This document shows, one piece after another, positions 9,301 through 16,518 of a stretch of 39,282 nucleotides of DNA. The notes beneath the pieces were generated by a model. The model worked only from the letters and a program-made list of their open reading frames with translations, searched no databases and was not told where the DNA came from. The position numbers and the translations under genes are program-made. Source of the DNA: DASRAA01 sp036512955. GTDB lineage: Bacteria; Acidobacteriota; Terriglobia; Terriglobales; Acidobacteriaceae. The stretch's first letter is position 1. Each line of letters starts with the position of its first letter. The stretch is from positions 1 through 39,282 of the forward strand of contig DATBZX010000353.1 of NCBI GenBank assembly GCA_036512955.1, written 5' to 3'.

Positions 9301-9871
9301 GTAATTCCACATACACGTTGTCACGGCCATAGATCGCTACGAGTTGCTCCAGCGTGTGCCGGCCCTCCTCCATTCCACTTAGTGCTAGAGCGTGGGACAG
9401 CGGCCCTTCCTCTCCGCCCGTCATGCAGGCTAATCCAGAAGCAAACTCCGCGAGATCACTTACGGAAGCAACTGCCTGCGAGTGAGCGACGGACTCCGCA
9501 TCGGCTGCACGCATTTGTTTGCGTGGCAGTACCGCCGGATACTTCGGTGCGCGCAGTTTCATGCGTGTGACCAGCCGGCACAGGTTCTGATATCCCTCGC
9601 GCGAAGTGCACAGCAGCGACACACGCGGAAGCACGAGATTGTCCGGCAACATCACGCGCGGCAGAAGGGAAGTGATCTCCGCTCCAATATGCGCCTTCCG
9701 GCCGAGCTTCTTCATGGCCAGATGAAAACGCGCGACGCCATAAACGCCGTCCCGGTCGAGCAGAGCCATCGCCGGCATTGCATGAGAGTGGCACACCTCA
9801 GCCAACTCCTCGGGAACGGAGGCTCCTTCGAGGAAGCTGAATGCTGACCGGGTGTGCAGTTCGATGTACAT
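6362..9871 (-). CDS. dnaE2: Error-prone DNA polymerase III alpha subunit DnaE2 (ImuC)
   Basis: Translesion C-family polymerase that works with ImuA and ImuB in damage-induced mutagenesis. The N-terminal PHP domain starts directly at the chosen ATG with YIELHTRSAFSFLEG; about 44 more in-frame codons upstream are non-homologous and would overlap imuB. The polymerase core shows GRGSAANSAVCYSLG and the catalytic acidic motif PDIDLDLPSG. The little finger, helix-hairpin-helix region (ELRRNELVLLASIGALNP) and C-terminal OB fold follow. At 1169 aa it is longer than the usual 1040-1090. The excess sits at about residues 839-891, where translated palindromic repeat DNA is inserted between CTLEAEAS and the conserved ALRMGFRYAKGL. 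It lies 11 nt downstream of imuB, in one operon with imuB and imuA. Confidence 0.95.
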   Translation of the reverse strand: MYIELHTRSAFSFLEGASVPEELAEVCHSHAMPAMALLDRDGVYGVARFHLAMKKLGRKAHIGAEITSLLPRVMLPDNLVLPRVSLLCTSREGYQNLCRLVTRMKLRAPKYPAVLPRKQMRAADAESVAHSQAVASVSDLAEFASGLACMTGGEEGPLSHALALSGMEEGRHTLEQLVAIYGRDNVYVELQRHYNRAQESRNQAAIELARSLKLPLLATQGAQYAKPGAREILDVFTCIRHHRNLDTAGRLLSRNSERHIKTPQEMLRLFADLPEATANTLELSSRLGFTLNDLGYKFPSYPTPGDELMSSFLRARTFEGARERYQRPGQSELWQRARRQIERELTLIERLQLEGYFLIVWDLVRFCREQGILVQGRGSAANSAVCYSLGITAVDPVGMELLFERFLSEERGEWPDIDLDLPSGDQRERVIQYVYERYGKLGAAMTANVITYRGRSAAREVGKVLGFDEETLDRLAGLVSSWEYKDPGDTLARQFRDAGFDLQHPRIRKFFELCLAVQDLPRHLGQHSGGMVICQGQLDSIVPLEPATMPGRVVVQWDKEDCADMGIIKVDLLGLGMMAALKDCITLIHDHYKEDVDLALLPADDPVVYSALQKADTVGMFQIESRAQMSCLPRLHPMRFYDIVVQVAIIRPGPIVGKMVNPFLLRRQGRQPVVYPHPSLEPVLERTLGVPLFQEQLLRMAMIAAGFTGGQAEELRRAMGFKRSELRMRDIEVKLREGMERNGISREAQEEIILSITSFALYGFPESHAASFALIAYASAYLKCHYLAAFTAALLNNQPMGFYSPATIVKDAQRHGLRVKPVDITRSEWLCTLEAEASPTMWDSQYRAEQAFRACPEFAEGPGEQIPRGLKPPRDDNNKGPYGTAEAVPFQNRINPLQMTNDVLHPGLALRMGFRYAKGLREETAQAIVYARSQRPFESIADLAHRVPELRRNELVLLASIGALNPIGCVATEDISAQLDSPRKKQRLHRRDALWQVERAARFAGPLLESIPEIDTSSPLFPMTKEERLVADFHGTGLTVGPHPLAYRRNELRRARVLSAQELTQVAQGRYVRTAGCVIARQRPGTAKGFVFLSLEDETGISNAILTPDMVEQHRVVVTSEKFLLLEGVLQNQDGVISVRVERVAPLREVYATNQTDITDADVRSHDFH
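7196..7356. repeat. Palindromic repeat module inserted in frame inside dnaE2
   Basis: Within the dnaE2 coding region lies a run of hairpin-forming DNA: GGCACGGC-ttca-GCCGTGCC (7206-7225, perfect 8-bp stem), a GGGGGCTTTAGTCCCC-type hairpin near 7254-7269, a GCCCTTCGGCGAA/TCGAAAGGCC region, and TCCCACATTGTGGGA (7342-7356). This composition is typical of dispersed palindromic elements rather than of a polymerase. The translation (Pro/Glu/Gly-rich, e.g. FAEGPGEQIPRGLKPP) has no place in the DnaE2 family. The element keeps the frame open and contains no stop in that phase. Confidence 0.7.
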
Positions 9872-9882
9872 AAACACAAAAA

Positions 9883-11691
9883 TCAGTCGTAGCTGGCATC
9901 GGCGAACCACTGTCCGGTACCGGCATCGCGATAAATCCGGTAAAGCGCAACGCTGGCACCGTCGTCGTTGGCGAGCGCGATGTCCCATTCTTCGCGGTCC
10001 CAAACATGCACTTCTTCAGGAGCACTCTTTGCTGTCGACTGCTCCGTCCACCAGTCTCCGGAAGACCGCCATGGCCCTGCGGACCATAAGATTTTTCCTC
10101 GCAACTCGTCTCGATCTGTATTCCACCCCGACATCGCCAGCTTGCAGGGCCGCCCTTCTGTCAGTTGTACGCGAACCTGACGCGCAGGGCGGAAGACGCG
10201 CAAGGCAAACGGTGGAACTCCAGTTTTATCTGACAATGTCAGACCACGATCGTCGCTGCTCGGTTCCTGTTGAGAAACAAAACGTTCCATGCGAAAAGCG
10301 TCGGGACGGCAAGTATCCAGCAACCTCGCAATTCCCACGCGGCGTTCTCCTACCACTCCCGTGATGCGGGCGAGTGTAATTTCCAATTTTTCGGCTTCAG
10401 GAGTGATGGGCAAAAACAGGCCGTGTTGCGCCGAACGGGGGCGGCCTGGCTCGGCCGCGATCCATAATTTGCAGACAGGCGCTCTTGGGGGATGCACCGC
10501 CAAGTCCAACTGCAGCAGCTTCAGAAACACCTTGGGATCGCGCATAGCAACGGGCAGATGCAGAATACGTACATAGAGATTCCCATCGCCCTGATTAGAG
10601 AAGGGCGAGGCCTTTCCCGCGCCAGCCAGTTCTTGCACCGTCGTAGTTTGCTCGTCAGCGACGCACCGCTCCAGTTGCAAGCGCAACTTCAACTCCTGTA
10701 CCGCGAGGGCCCGTGCTTCCAGTCGCGCGCACAACTGTTCCAGCAGGCGATTGATCACGAACGATAGCGACTCAATAGTTTCGACTGCCGACTCCAATTC
10801 CATCGCTTCTTCGAAATGGGTCAACGGCTCGCAGAGTGCAAGGGGCCTCATCCCCTCTCCGCGAGAGAGCCTTTGCAGCCGCGCACCTGCTTCGCCCAGC
10901 CGTGATGCCAGTGCGTGCTCGGGTAGCAGCGCCAGCCTGCGGAAATCGCGCACTCCCCACCGCTCCAGCGTGTCGAGCATCTGCTCCCACAACTTCGCGC
11001 GTTCGCGCGTGGTGGCTGAAGTCTCCATTTCCGTGCGGGATGCGATGTCAAACGAATCGAGCAGCACAGTAATTGGCAGAACTCCCAGCCGCTTAGCCTC
11101 CTCTCCCGCGGGAATCACCGTGGTCCCGGTGAATCCGCAAGCAGCATGCATCGCGGTCTCCGGGTTGGAGGCCATACCGATGTTGCACTCCAGTCCCACG
11201 GCACTCACGCGCGAGGCCAGTTCGCGGGCCATCGTCGCAGCAGGTCCGTAGAGGCGCTCCAGTCCATCGAGATCAAGCAGCAGCCGATCGTGATGTGTGT
11301 CCTCCACCCGCGGAGTAAACGCATGTGCGACATCCAACAACGCAGCGTGCGACGATTCCTCCTGCGCCAGCGACCGTTGCCGAAAAACCGCCGCGGTAAG
11401 CTTCGCTTGCCCCTTCACGCGTCGCGACGAAAGTTCGATGTGCGAAGTCTTCTTCCGGGCTTCGGACTGTGCGCGAACCAACTCCTTTTCTTCGGGCTCT
11501 GCGAAGATCGCAGCCTGCAGCTTCGTCATCCCCATCTCCATTCCGAGCAGGCGAGCTTTCTCGTTCAGCGCAGCCACGCGCACCAGAGGAGACTTGCCCT
11601 CGAGCACCGCCACCGCGCGATCGCGCAGCAATGGCTCAGCCCGTACGATGGCCGCCACCGGAAAATCGGGAATATAGATACAGGCAAACAT
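9883..11691 (-). CDS. imuB: ImuB, Y-family polymerase-like translesion adaptor
   Basis: ImuB is a catalytically inactive relative of Y-family polymerases that links DnaE2 to the sliding clamp and to ImuA. The 602-aa protein begins FACIYIPDFPVAAIVRAEP, where active polymerases have a DxDxFFA motif, so the first catalytic acid is missing, as expected for ImuB. Palm/finger features (RVAALNEKARLLGMEMGM, LLDLDGLERLYGP, GMASNPETA) and a little-finger-like part follow, then a long C-terminal region with PLRVF-type text (PPFALRVFRPARQ). The ATG start opens the conserved N terminus. It is slightly longer than the usual ~500-550 aa. It lies 24 nt downstream of imuA and 11 nt upstream of dnaE2. Confidence 0.93.
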   Translation of the reverse strand: MFACIYIPDFPVAAIVRAEPLLRDRAVAVLEGKSPLVRVAALNEKARLLGMEMGMTKLQAAIFAEPEEKELVRAQSEARKKTSHIELSSRRVKGQAKLTAAVFRQRSLAQEESSHAALLDVAHAFTPRVEDTHHDRLLLDLDGLERLYGPAATMARELASRVSAVGLECNIGMASNPETAMHAACGFTGTTVIPAGEEAKRLGVLPITVLLDSFDIASRTEMETSATTRERAKLWEQMLDTLERWGVRDFRRLALLPEHALASRLGEAGARLQRLSRGEGMRPLALCEPLTHFEEAMELESAVETIESLSFVINRLLEQLCARLEARALAVQELKLRLQLERCVADEQTTTVQELAGAGKASPFSNQGDGNLYVRILHLPVAMRDPKVFLKLLQLDLAVHPPRAPVCKLWIAAEPGRPRSAQHGLFLPITPEAEKLEITLARITGVVGERRVGIARLLDTCRPDAFRMERFVSQQEPSSDDRGLTLSDKTGVPPFALRVFRPARQVRVQLTEGRPCKLAMSGWNTDRDELRGKILWSAGPWRSSGDWWTEQSTAKSAPEEVHVWDREEWDIALANDDGASVALYRIYRDAGTGQWFADASYD

Positions 11692-11715
11692 GCAGAAGAC
11701 CTTCAGGACAGAAAA

Positions 11716-12552
11716 TCACCACGCAGCACGCAATTCGAAGTCGGCACCCACCGAATGCATGGGTTTTCGTTGCGCCAAGGAACGCACTACCTCAGCGCGC
11801 AGATGCATGCTACGTAGCAGGTTTGCATGGCTCACCTTGTTTGTGGGTGGAATAGACGGCTCTGTCCGGCTCAATACTTTCCATCCTTCAAATTCTGTTT
11901 CAGCGGCCGGAGCCGAATCGTACGCACACACTGCCATCCGCTGCAGCCGCACCACCAACGAGGCGCAAGTTTTCGCGTGTGGCTCCCGCTCCACAATGAG
12001 CAACACAGTTGCGGTAGGCTCCACGGCCCGGCGAAAACGAAACCATGAGGTAAGCGGAACCCGGCGCACGCTATCTGCGGGAATGTCCCCGAGATCAAGT
12101 ACGACCATGCCAAAGCCTCCTCCTTGCAACAGCAGGTCGGTAACTTTCAGTACTTGCTCCAGACGTCCGAGAGCAGTGCGTCGCGGAGCGTTGCGCAGGG
12201 AAGAGAGATTGTGTTCGCTGCAACGCACCCACAACAAACGGTCGAGGTACACGCCTGCCGCCGCGGCCGAAGCCGGATCGAAATTGTCGCTGGCATCCAC
12301 CAGTGCGCAGGCTTCCTTGCGGCGCGTAGCTCCGGCCAGGGCTGCTAGCATCACTCCCGTGCGTCCCGAAGAAGCCGGTCCGCAAATTTCGCTCAATGCT
12401 CCGCGTGGCCATCCTCCGGTAAGAGCGTCGAGCGCAGCCAGTCCGGTGGAGACCGTTATGGGCGCGGCCTTTTCGCGCAGTAATAAGGTGGACGACAGAT
12501 GTCCGCCGAGTGCGGACTCGACGTGGGCACGAAGCATGGCGGATGGCGGCAT
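11716..12552 (-). CDS. imuA: ImuA, RecA-like mutasome component
   Basis: ImuA (SulA/RecA-like) is the third member of the ImuA-ImuB-DnaE2 mutasome and contacts RecA and ImuB. The 278-aa protein has the RecA-like core: TGLAALDALTGGWPRGALSEI, then a P-loop position with GPASSGRTGV (a degenerate Walker A, Arg where Lys is usual), ALVDASDNFDPASA, and a Walker B-like VVLDLGDI. The ATG at 12552 has AGG 7 nt upstream; a second ATG 15 nt in would also work. It is the first gene of the minus-strand operon imuA-imuB-dnaE2. A pair of direct repeats just upstream (12595-12618) could be the SOS operator. Confidence 0.88.
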   Translation of the reverse strand: MPPSAMLRAHVESALGGHLSSTLLLREKAAPITVSTGLAALDALTGGWPRGALSEICGPASSGRTGVMLAALAGATRRKEACALVDASDNFDPASAAAAGVYLDRLLWVRCSEHNLSSLRNAPRRTALGRLEQVLKVTDLLLQGGGFGMVVLDLGDIPADSVRRVPLTSWFRFRRAVEPTATVLLIVEREPHAKTCASLVVRLQRMAVCAYDSAPAAETEFEGWKVLSRTEPSIPPTNKVSHANLLRSMHLRAEVVRSLAQRKPMHSVGADFELRAAW

Positions 12553-12594
12553 GGGACCTCAGGTGCGGACCGGCGAGTGGCGAGAGGGGTTTTA

Positions 12595-12618
12595 CTTTCG
12601 CTTTTTATTCGCTTTCGC
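12595..12618 (-). promoter_or_regulatory. Direct-repeat element upstream of imuA, possible LexA-type operator
   Basis: Read on the minus strand this is GCGAAAGCGAATAAAAAGCGAAAG. AGCGAA recurs with an 11-nt period and GCGAAAG stands at both ends. It sits about 45 nt upstream of the imuA start in an otherwise plain leader. imu cassettes are usually under LexA control, and LexA of some phyla binds direct repeats (GTTC-N7-GTTC in Alphaproteobacteria). No classical E. coli or Bacillus SOS box is visible here. The assignment rests on position only. Confidence 0.35.
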
Positions 12619-12662
12619 AGATAGGATTCTGCGCCCTGGCGGGAGGCTTGTCAACCCCTCGC

Positions 12663-12686
12663 AAAGCCGCTTCTGGAGCGGCTTTT
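12663..12686. terminator. Hairpin AAAGCCGC...GCGGCTTTT
   Basis: Perfect 8-bp inverted repeat with a 7-nt loop (TTCTGGA), bounded by A and T runs, so it has the shape of a bidirectional intrinsic terminator with a short U tract. It stands between the imuA leader and the tRNA promoter. Nothing obvious transcribes into it from the left on the plus strand, so it may insulate the tRNA or be a leftover palindrome. Confidence 0.45.
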
Positions 12687-12712
12687 GGCAATCTTGGCGA
12701 GTTTGTTATAAT
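12685..12712 (+). promoter_or_regulatory. Sigma-70-type promoter of tRNA-Glu
   Basis: TTGGCA (12685-12690), a 16-nt spacer, then a perfect TATAAT (12707-12712). The transcript would begin about 7 nt downstream, some 13 nt before the mature tRNA. This is the best housekeeping promoter seen in the window. Confidence 0.7.
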
Positions 12713-12732
12713 CAAGAAGTTGCCCCCAGCGT

Positions 12733-12807
12733 GGCGCTATCGTCTAGGGGTTAGGACGGAAGATTCTCAATCTTCAAACCCGGGTTCGATTCCCGGTAGC
12801 GCTACCA
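12733..12807 (+). tRNA. tRNA-Glu (CTC anticodon)
   Basis: Full cloverleaf: acceptor GGCGCTA/TAGCGCT (first pair G-U), D arm GTCT...GGAC, anticodon stem GAAGA/TCTTC with loop TTCTCAA giving anticodon CTC, T arm CCGGG-TTCGATT-CCCGG, and an encoded CCA end. The D-arm pattern (TCGTCTAG...GGAC) is that of bacterial tRNA-Glu. Its 3' end faces an integrase remnant, so this gene is the likely attachment site of an integrated element. Confidence 0.95.
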
Positions 12808-12865
12808 ACTCAACCTTTCTGCTATCAATCACTTGCGCCATCCCGTAACACAGCCGCCTGAAGCG

Positions 12866-12889
12866 GTGTGACTAAAAGTGTGACTAAAA
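12866..12889 (+). repeat. Tandem 12-bp direct repeat
   Basis: GTGTGACTAAAA occurs twice head to tail and is followed by a third partial unit (TGTGAC). It lies between the tRNA 3' end and the 3' end of the integrase remnant, where arm-type sites for a recombinase could sit. Function unknown. Confidence 0.5.
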
Positions 12890-12899
12890 TGTGACGTTC

Positions 12900-13280
12900 C
12901 TACTGCATCCACTGATTCCTTCGCTCAATCGCGTCGCGAATCTGCTTCGTGCCTGGATGGTTGTAGAGTCGCGTGGTATCGATCTTTTCGTGACCCATTG
13001 CATCCATGACCGCCATCAGATTTCCCGTGCCTTCCATCGCATCGGTAGAGAAGCGATGGCGAGCACAGTACAACACGACTGATTCCGGCAAGCCGGCCAA
13101 CCGCTTGGCCCGTTCGAACTGCTTCTGCACGGTTTCCAAATGGCCTGACCTGGCGCGAGCGGAGGGAAATACCCAGCCCTCGTTCACGTCGGTTTTGCGC
13201 GCCAGCAGTGCCGCCCTGACGCGCTCCGTGATTCCGACAAACCGCTTCGACTTACGAGACTGCTTCGATGGGATCGTGGT
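12900..13280 (-). pseudogene. Tyrosine recombinase (integrase), C-terminal fragment
   Basis: The catalytic C-terminal half of a phage-type integrase is recognisable: ITERVRAALLARK, EGWVFPS, then the motif series CARHRFSTDAM (the HxLRH-like box), MDAMGHEKIDTT and the nucleophile Tyr in RLYNHPG. The N-terminal SAM-like/core-binding domain and the first catalytic Arg region are absent. The frame becomes unrecognisable upstream of about 13280 and meets a stop near 13370. A GTG at about 13187 could initiate a 95-aa product but is more likely fortuitous. It lies next to tRNA-Glu with its 3' end towards the tRNA, as in tRNA-targeted genomic islands. Confidence 0.8.
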
Positions 13281-13901
13281 GCCGGGGTAGTGTTCTGGCG
13301 AATTGAAACTGCGATTGCTGGAATTGGGGGGCCGCGGACTCCGGCAGGTTCTAGCTCACAGCTGAAAAACACAGTAGAGGGGATGAGCCGCGGCGCTCAA
13401 CTGGGTCCGCACCCCTTGAAGCTCCGTTGAGCAGGCACTGCTTAGCGCATTGCACCGTTGTTGGTGCGTCTGAGTGGTGTCCGCAATTCGGCGAGCCGTA
13501 CGATCAACGGCCTTTTAATCCATTTGCCATCGACTGCCGATGGGGTGATTCGAGCTGGCCCGCAGCGTTAGTGACCGTCCGCAGCCGGTGAATGCGTGCG
13601 GGCATTGGCCACAGGCGATGTCTGGCCGCAATCCTGAGTTTGACTTCAACTGGTGTAGTCACGCGACTCGGTGTGGTGGGTCACATACAAGAGTCACGCA
13701 GGCTGTTTGAATGATGGCACTCCCAGACTTGGTAGCGGAGGTTGTCTCAACGACTCCCCGCACGGTCTTGTTTGTTTGCGCCGATCATCGACTCAGCCGT
13801 CACGCCGATTTCTATAGTCGCATCGTCCGCGTTTCATCCCCCATTTCGCCTGCAGCTTGTCATGAACTCGGCGGCACACGCAAGTCACGGAGCGCCAGCC
13901 G
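13281..13901. other. Intergenic, no supported gene
   Basis: About 600 nt between the integrase remnant and the first gene of the gas vesicle locus. Only short frames without recognisable content occur (for example 13711-13905, plus). It presumably contains the promoter of the downstream operon, but I found neither a convincing -24/-12 nor a -35/-10 element. It may hold decayed remains of the integrated element. Confidence 0.4.
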
Positions 13902-14552
13902 ATGAAGCCGGTCGCCGAGCGCGCAGCTATTAATACCACCCGAACTCTCATCTGCATTCCCATCATTCATACGCCAGCCGACATGGGAGCGCTGAGTGAG
14001 CCGATACAACGCCTGAAAGTGAAAAAGTTGGGAAAGAGAACGTGGGAACAAAACATTGAGCTGGTGAAGAACTTCTGGACGGAAATCGAACAGGCTACCG
14101 AGAGCCTCGATCTGCCTTACCAGCGGCTTCGGCTCTACCAGGATGGTCTGCCAGTGTGCGGACACGAGTGGGAAATCGTCAACGACCTGGCCAAGGCGGG
14201 AAGCCGGAACTACCAACTGCTGCTCAAGTTGAAGGAGAAGGGCGCAACTCTGATGGGCACGGAGTCCTCCGAATTGCTAGTCGAAGAGTATCAACTGGCG
14301 AAGCAAGTCGTAGGCGAAGAGCCATCGCAGGATTCCACCCGGCATGCCGCCCGGTGGCAGAGCCTGCAGGACTTCCTGCTGAAGCGGCGCGACCAGTTTA
14401 TCGGCCGCCGCATCAGCGAGACGCTGCTTGCAGGTGAGACGGGCCTGCTGTTTGTGGGGATGCTGCATGCGGTCGAGCCGTGGCTGGACGAGGACATCCA
14501 GGTGATCCGGCCGATTCGGCCAGCCTTGCGAGCCGGAGACAGGACGATATGA
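13902..14552 (+). CDS. Conserved-looking protein of unknown function, 216 aa, coupled to the sigma-54 regulator
   Basis: I cannot name a family. The protein is soluble and largely helical: after a short N terminus with CIPIIHTPADMG come a helical region (RLKVKKLGKRTWEQNIELVKNFW), a YQRLRLYQDGLPVCG segment, and a C-terminal TLLAGETGLLFVGMLHAVE strand/loop with an Asp/Glu-rich end. There is no signal peptide or membrane segment. Its stop overlaps the start of the response-regulator gene (ATGA), so the two are translationally coupled and probably act together. In that position one expects a sensor or signal-receiving partner, yet no histidine-kinase motif is present. The ATG at 13902 is the first credible start; a later Met (MGALSEP) is possible. 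Confidence 0.75.
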   Translation: MKPVAERAAINTTRTLICIPIIHTPADMGALSEPIQRLKVKKLGKRTWEQNIELVKNFWTEIEQATESLDLPYQRLRLYQDGLPVCGHEWEIVNDLAKAGSRNYQLLLKLKEKGATLMGTESSELLVEEYQLAKQVVGEEPSQDSTRHAARWQSLQDFLLKRRDQFIGRRISETLLAGETGLLFVGMLHAVEPWLDEDIQVIRPIRPALRAGDRTI

Positions 14553-15943
14553 CCGTCGCGGGCAACAAGATTCTGATTGTGGACGAACAGGGAGGAATCT
14601 GCGCCCAGTTGTCGGAATATCTGAGAAGCGAGGCAATGATCCCGGTGGTGGCCCACACTGGGGCAGCCGCGCTGCAGAGGATCCGCACGGACGCGCCGGA
14701 TGTGTTGATCGTGGATTTGAAGCTACCGGACATGGACGGCATACAGGCGATGCATGCCGCGAAGGCCCTGGACGAGGATTTCCCCGCAATTCTGGTGACG
14801 GGACACCCGAATATACGGGAAGCCGTGGCTTCTATTCGGGCCGGCGCTCATGACTACCTGGAGAAGCCTCTCAAACAATATGAGGTGCTGCGCGTGGTCT
14901 TTCGCGCGCTGAATGAGCGCAAGCTCAAACGCAAGCTGCGCAACTTGTCGTGTCAGGTGGAAGACGCTGCTTCGCTCCGCGAGTCCATGGGACCCAGCAG
15001 CGGCGTGACGCGATTGATCTCGGAAGTGAAGCGGGTCGCGAAGACCGACTTCAGCGTTCTGATTTTAGGGGAAACCGGGGCGGGAAAGGACCTGGTGGCG
15101 CGCGCCATCCACGGATTGGGTCCCCGGTCCAAAGGTCCATTTGTTGCGGTGGATTGCGGAGCGATTCCAGAAACACTGATTGAGGGCGAACTGTTTGGCT
15201 ACGAGAAGGGATCATTCACCGGGGCGGACCGACAGAAGATCGGAAGGTTTGAAATGGCTCTGGGTGGAACGTTTTTTCTGGATGAAGTGTCGAACATGCC
15301 CCTGGGATCGCAGGCCAAACTGCTGCGGGTGTTGCAGGACAAGGTCATTCATCGCATAGGGAGCACCCGACCCATTGATGTGGATGTCCGGGTACTGGCT
15401 GCCAGTAATCAAGACTTGGAGAAGTTGACCGAAGCCGAAGAGGGTCCACTGCGCCGTGACGTTTATTTCCGGTTGAACGAATTCGCGATTCAGGTTCCTC
15501 CACTGCGAGAGCGCCGGGAAGACATCTTGTACCTGGCCAAGCGGTTCCTGGACCTGACCAATCTCGAGCTGCAAAAAGAGGTACGGAGTTTTTCGCAACC
15601 GGCGGTGGACTCGCTGATGGCTTACCACTGGCCGGGCAACGTGCGACAACTGCGTTCGACGATTCGCCGAGCGGTTCTGCTGGCGGACGACGTGGTCACC
15701 GAGCAGCATTTGGCGATCGATGGCGCGCGCCCGCTGATGCTGGCTGACCCGGACGGCGCGCGGACGGTCCAGATTCCGGCGCAACGTGACTGCTCCCTGA
15801 AAGAGATTGTGCAGCACAACACCGCGACGGTGGAGCGCGGCGTCCTGGCACGGGTGCTGCGCGAAACCGGTGGTAATAAGGCGGAAGCCGCCCGCTTGCT
15901 GCACATCGATTACAAAACGATTCAGTTGAAGATCAAGGTGTAG
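14549..15943 (+). CDS. Sigma-54-dependent response regulator (NtrC family)
   Basis: An activator that drives open-complex formation by sigma-54 RNA polymerase. The N-terminal receiver domain (about residues 7-120) has phospho-acceptor Asp 56 in VDLKLPDMDG and the conserved Lys in LEKPL. The central AAA+ domain has Walker A GETGAGKD (174-181), the sigma-54 contact loop as GSFTGA (221-226, Ser for the usual Ala of GAFTGA) and Walker B FFLDEV. A C-terminal Fis-type helix-turn-helix ends the protein (NKAEAARLLHIDYKTIQLKI). The ATG at 14549 overlaps the preceding stop and opens the receiver fold. The next genes are gas vesicle genes, and a candidate sigma-54 promoter precedes gvpA, so this is probably the local activator, analogous in type to GvrA of Serratia. 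Confidence 0.93.
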   Translation: MTVAGNKILIVDEQGGICAQLSEYLRSEAMIPVVAHTGAAALQRIRTDAPDVLIVDLKLPDMDGIQAMHAAKALDEDFPAILVTGHPNIREAVASIRAGAHDYLEKPLKQYEVLRVVFRALNERKLKRKLRNLSCQVEDAASLRESMGPSSGVTRLISEVKRVAKTDFSVLILGETGAGKDLVARAIHGLGPRSKGPFVAVDCGAIPETLIEGELFGYEKGSFTGADRQKIGRFEMALGGTFFLDEVSNMPLGSQAKLLRVLQDKVIHRIGSTRPIDVDVRVLAASNQDLEKLTEAEEGPLRRDVYFRLNEFAIQVPPLRERREDILYLAKRFLDLTNLELQKEVRSFSQPAVDSLMAYHWPGNVRQLRSTIRRAVLLADDVVTEQHLAIDGARPLMLADPDGARTVQIPAQRDCSLKEIVQHNTATVERGVLARVLRETGGNKAEAARLLHIDYKTIQLKIKV

Positions 15944-15981
15944 GGCCTGCAGACAGACAGAGCCAGAAAAGGAGAGTTCTA

Positions 15982-16494
15982 GTGGAAAAGGAAAAAGGAA
16001 GAAAAGTGGACTACGGAATCGGGGGCAGCCTGGGGGGAATGTTGAAAGGCCTGGGAGACCTGGTGGAAAAACTCGGCGAATTGGAAAAACGCGGCGAGCT
16101 TTCCCAGACCGGCGAGATTAACGGGCCGGGAGAAAAACTCCGCGGCATCTACGGATTTTCGATGAAGGTGGGACTGGGGGACCAGGGGCCGCGCATCGAG
16201 CCGTTCGGAAACATCCGGCGGGACGCCGAGTCGGGCCGCACCGAAGTGCAGGAAATCCGCGAGCCCATGGTGGATGTCTTTGAAGAAGAGGACCACATTC
16301 TGGTGCTGGCGGAATTGCCCGGCATCGGGAAGGACGACATCAAGGTCGAGGTGAAGGATGACGTACTCACCATCGTGGCCGAGCGGGGAGAGAAAAAGTA
16401 TCGCAAGGAAGTTCTGCTGCCGTGCTTTGTGCCGAAGGCGAAAATGCAGGTCACGTGCAACAACGGAGTCTTAGAGATCAAGTGTCCAAAATAA
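15982..16494 (+). CDS. gvpH: Hsp20/alpha-crystallin family protein, GvpH-like
   Basis: Small heat-shock-type holdase found in gas vesicle loci. The first 85 residues are Gly/Lys/Glu-rich and include a GGMLKGLGDLVEKLGEL helix typical of GvpH leaders. The alpha-crystallin domain (about 88-170) has REPMVDVFEEEDHILVLAEL, GIGKDDIKVEVKDDVL and a NNGVLEIK end. The GTG start at 15982 is supported by AAAGGAGAG about 7 nt upstream; there is no ATG nearby in frame. It lies 38 nt after the regulator and 24 nt before the AAA+ gene. Likely role: keeping aggregation-prone Gvp proteins soluble (inference from family and context). Confidence 0.85.
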   Translation: MEKEKGRKVDYGIGGSLGGMLKGLGDLVEKLGELEKRGELSQTGEINGPGEKLRGIYGFSMKVGLGDQGPRIEPFGNIRRDAESGRTEVQEIREPMVDVFEEEDHILVLAELPGIGKDDIKVEVKDDVLTIVAERGEKKYRKEVLLPCFVPKAKMQVTCNNGVLEIKCPK

Positions 16495-16518
16495 CCTTTA
16501 TTCAGGCCGGGGGTTGTC

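Noticed and set aside
11690..12754. 354-codon plus-strand frame opposite imuA
   Set aside because: Covers imuA and runs into the tRNA promoter region; Ser/Arg-rich shadow translation without family motifs.
12866..12895. Possible start of a CRISPR-like array
   Set aside because: Only two full 12-bp units directly adjacent, without spacers; a simple tandem repeat. No CRISPR array was seen anywhere in the window.
13711..13905. Short plus-strand frame before the gas vesicle locus
   Set aside because: 64 codons, low-complexity ending, no ribosome site, no domain.
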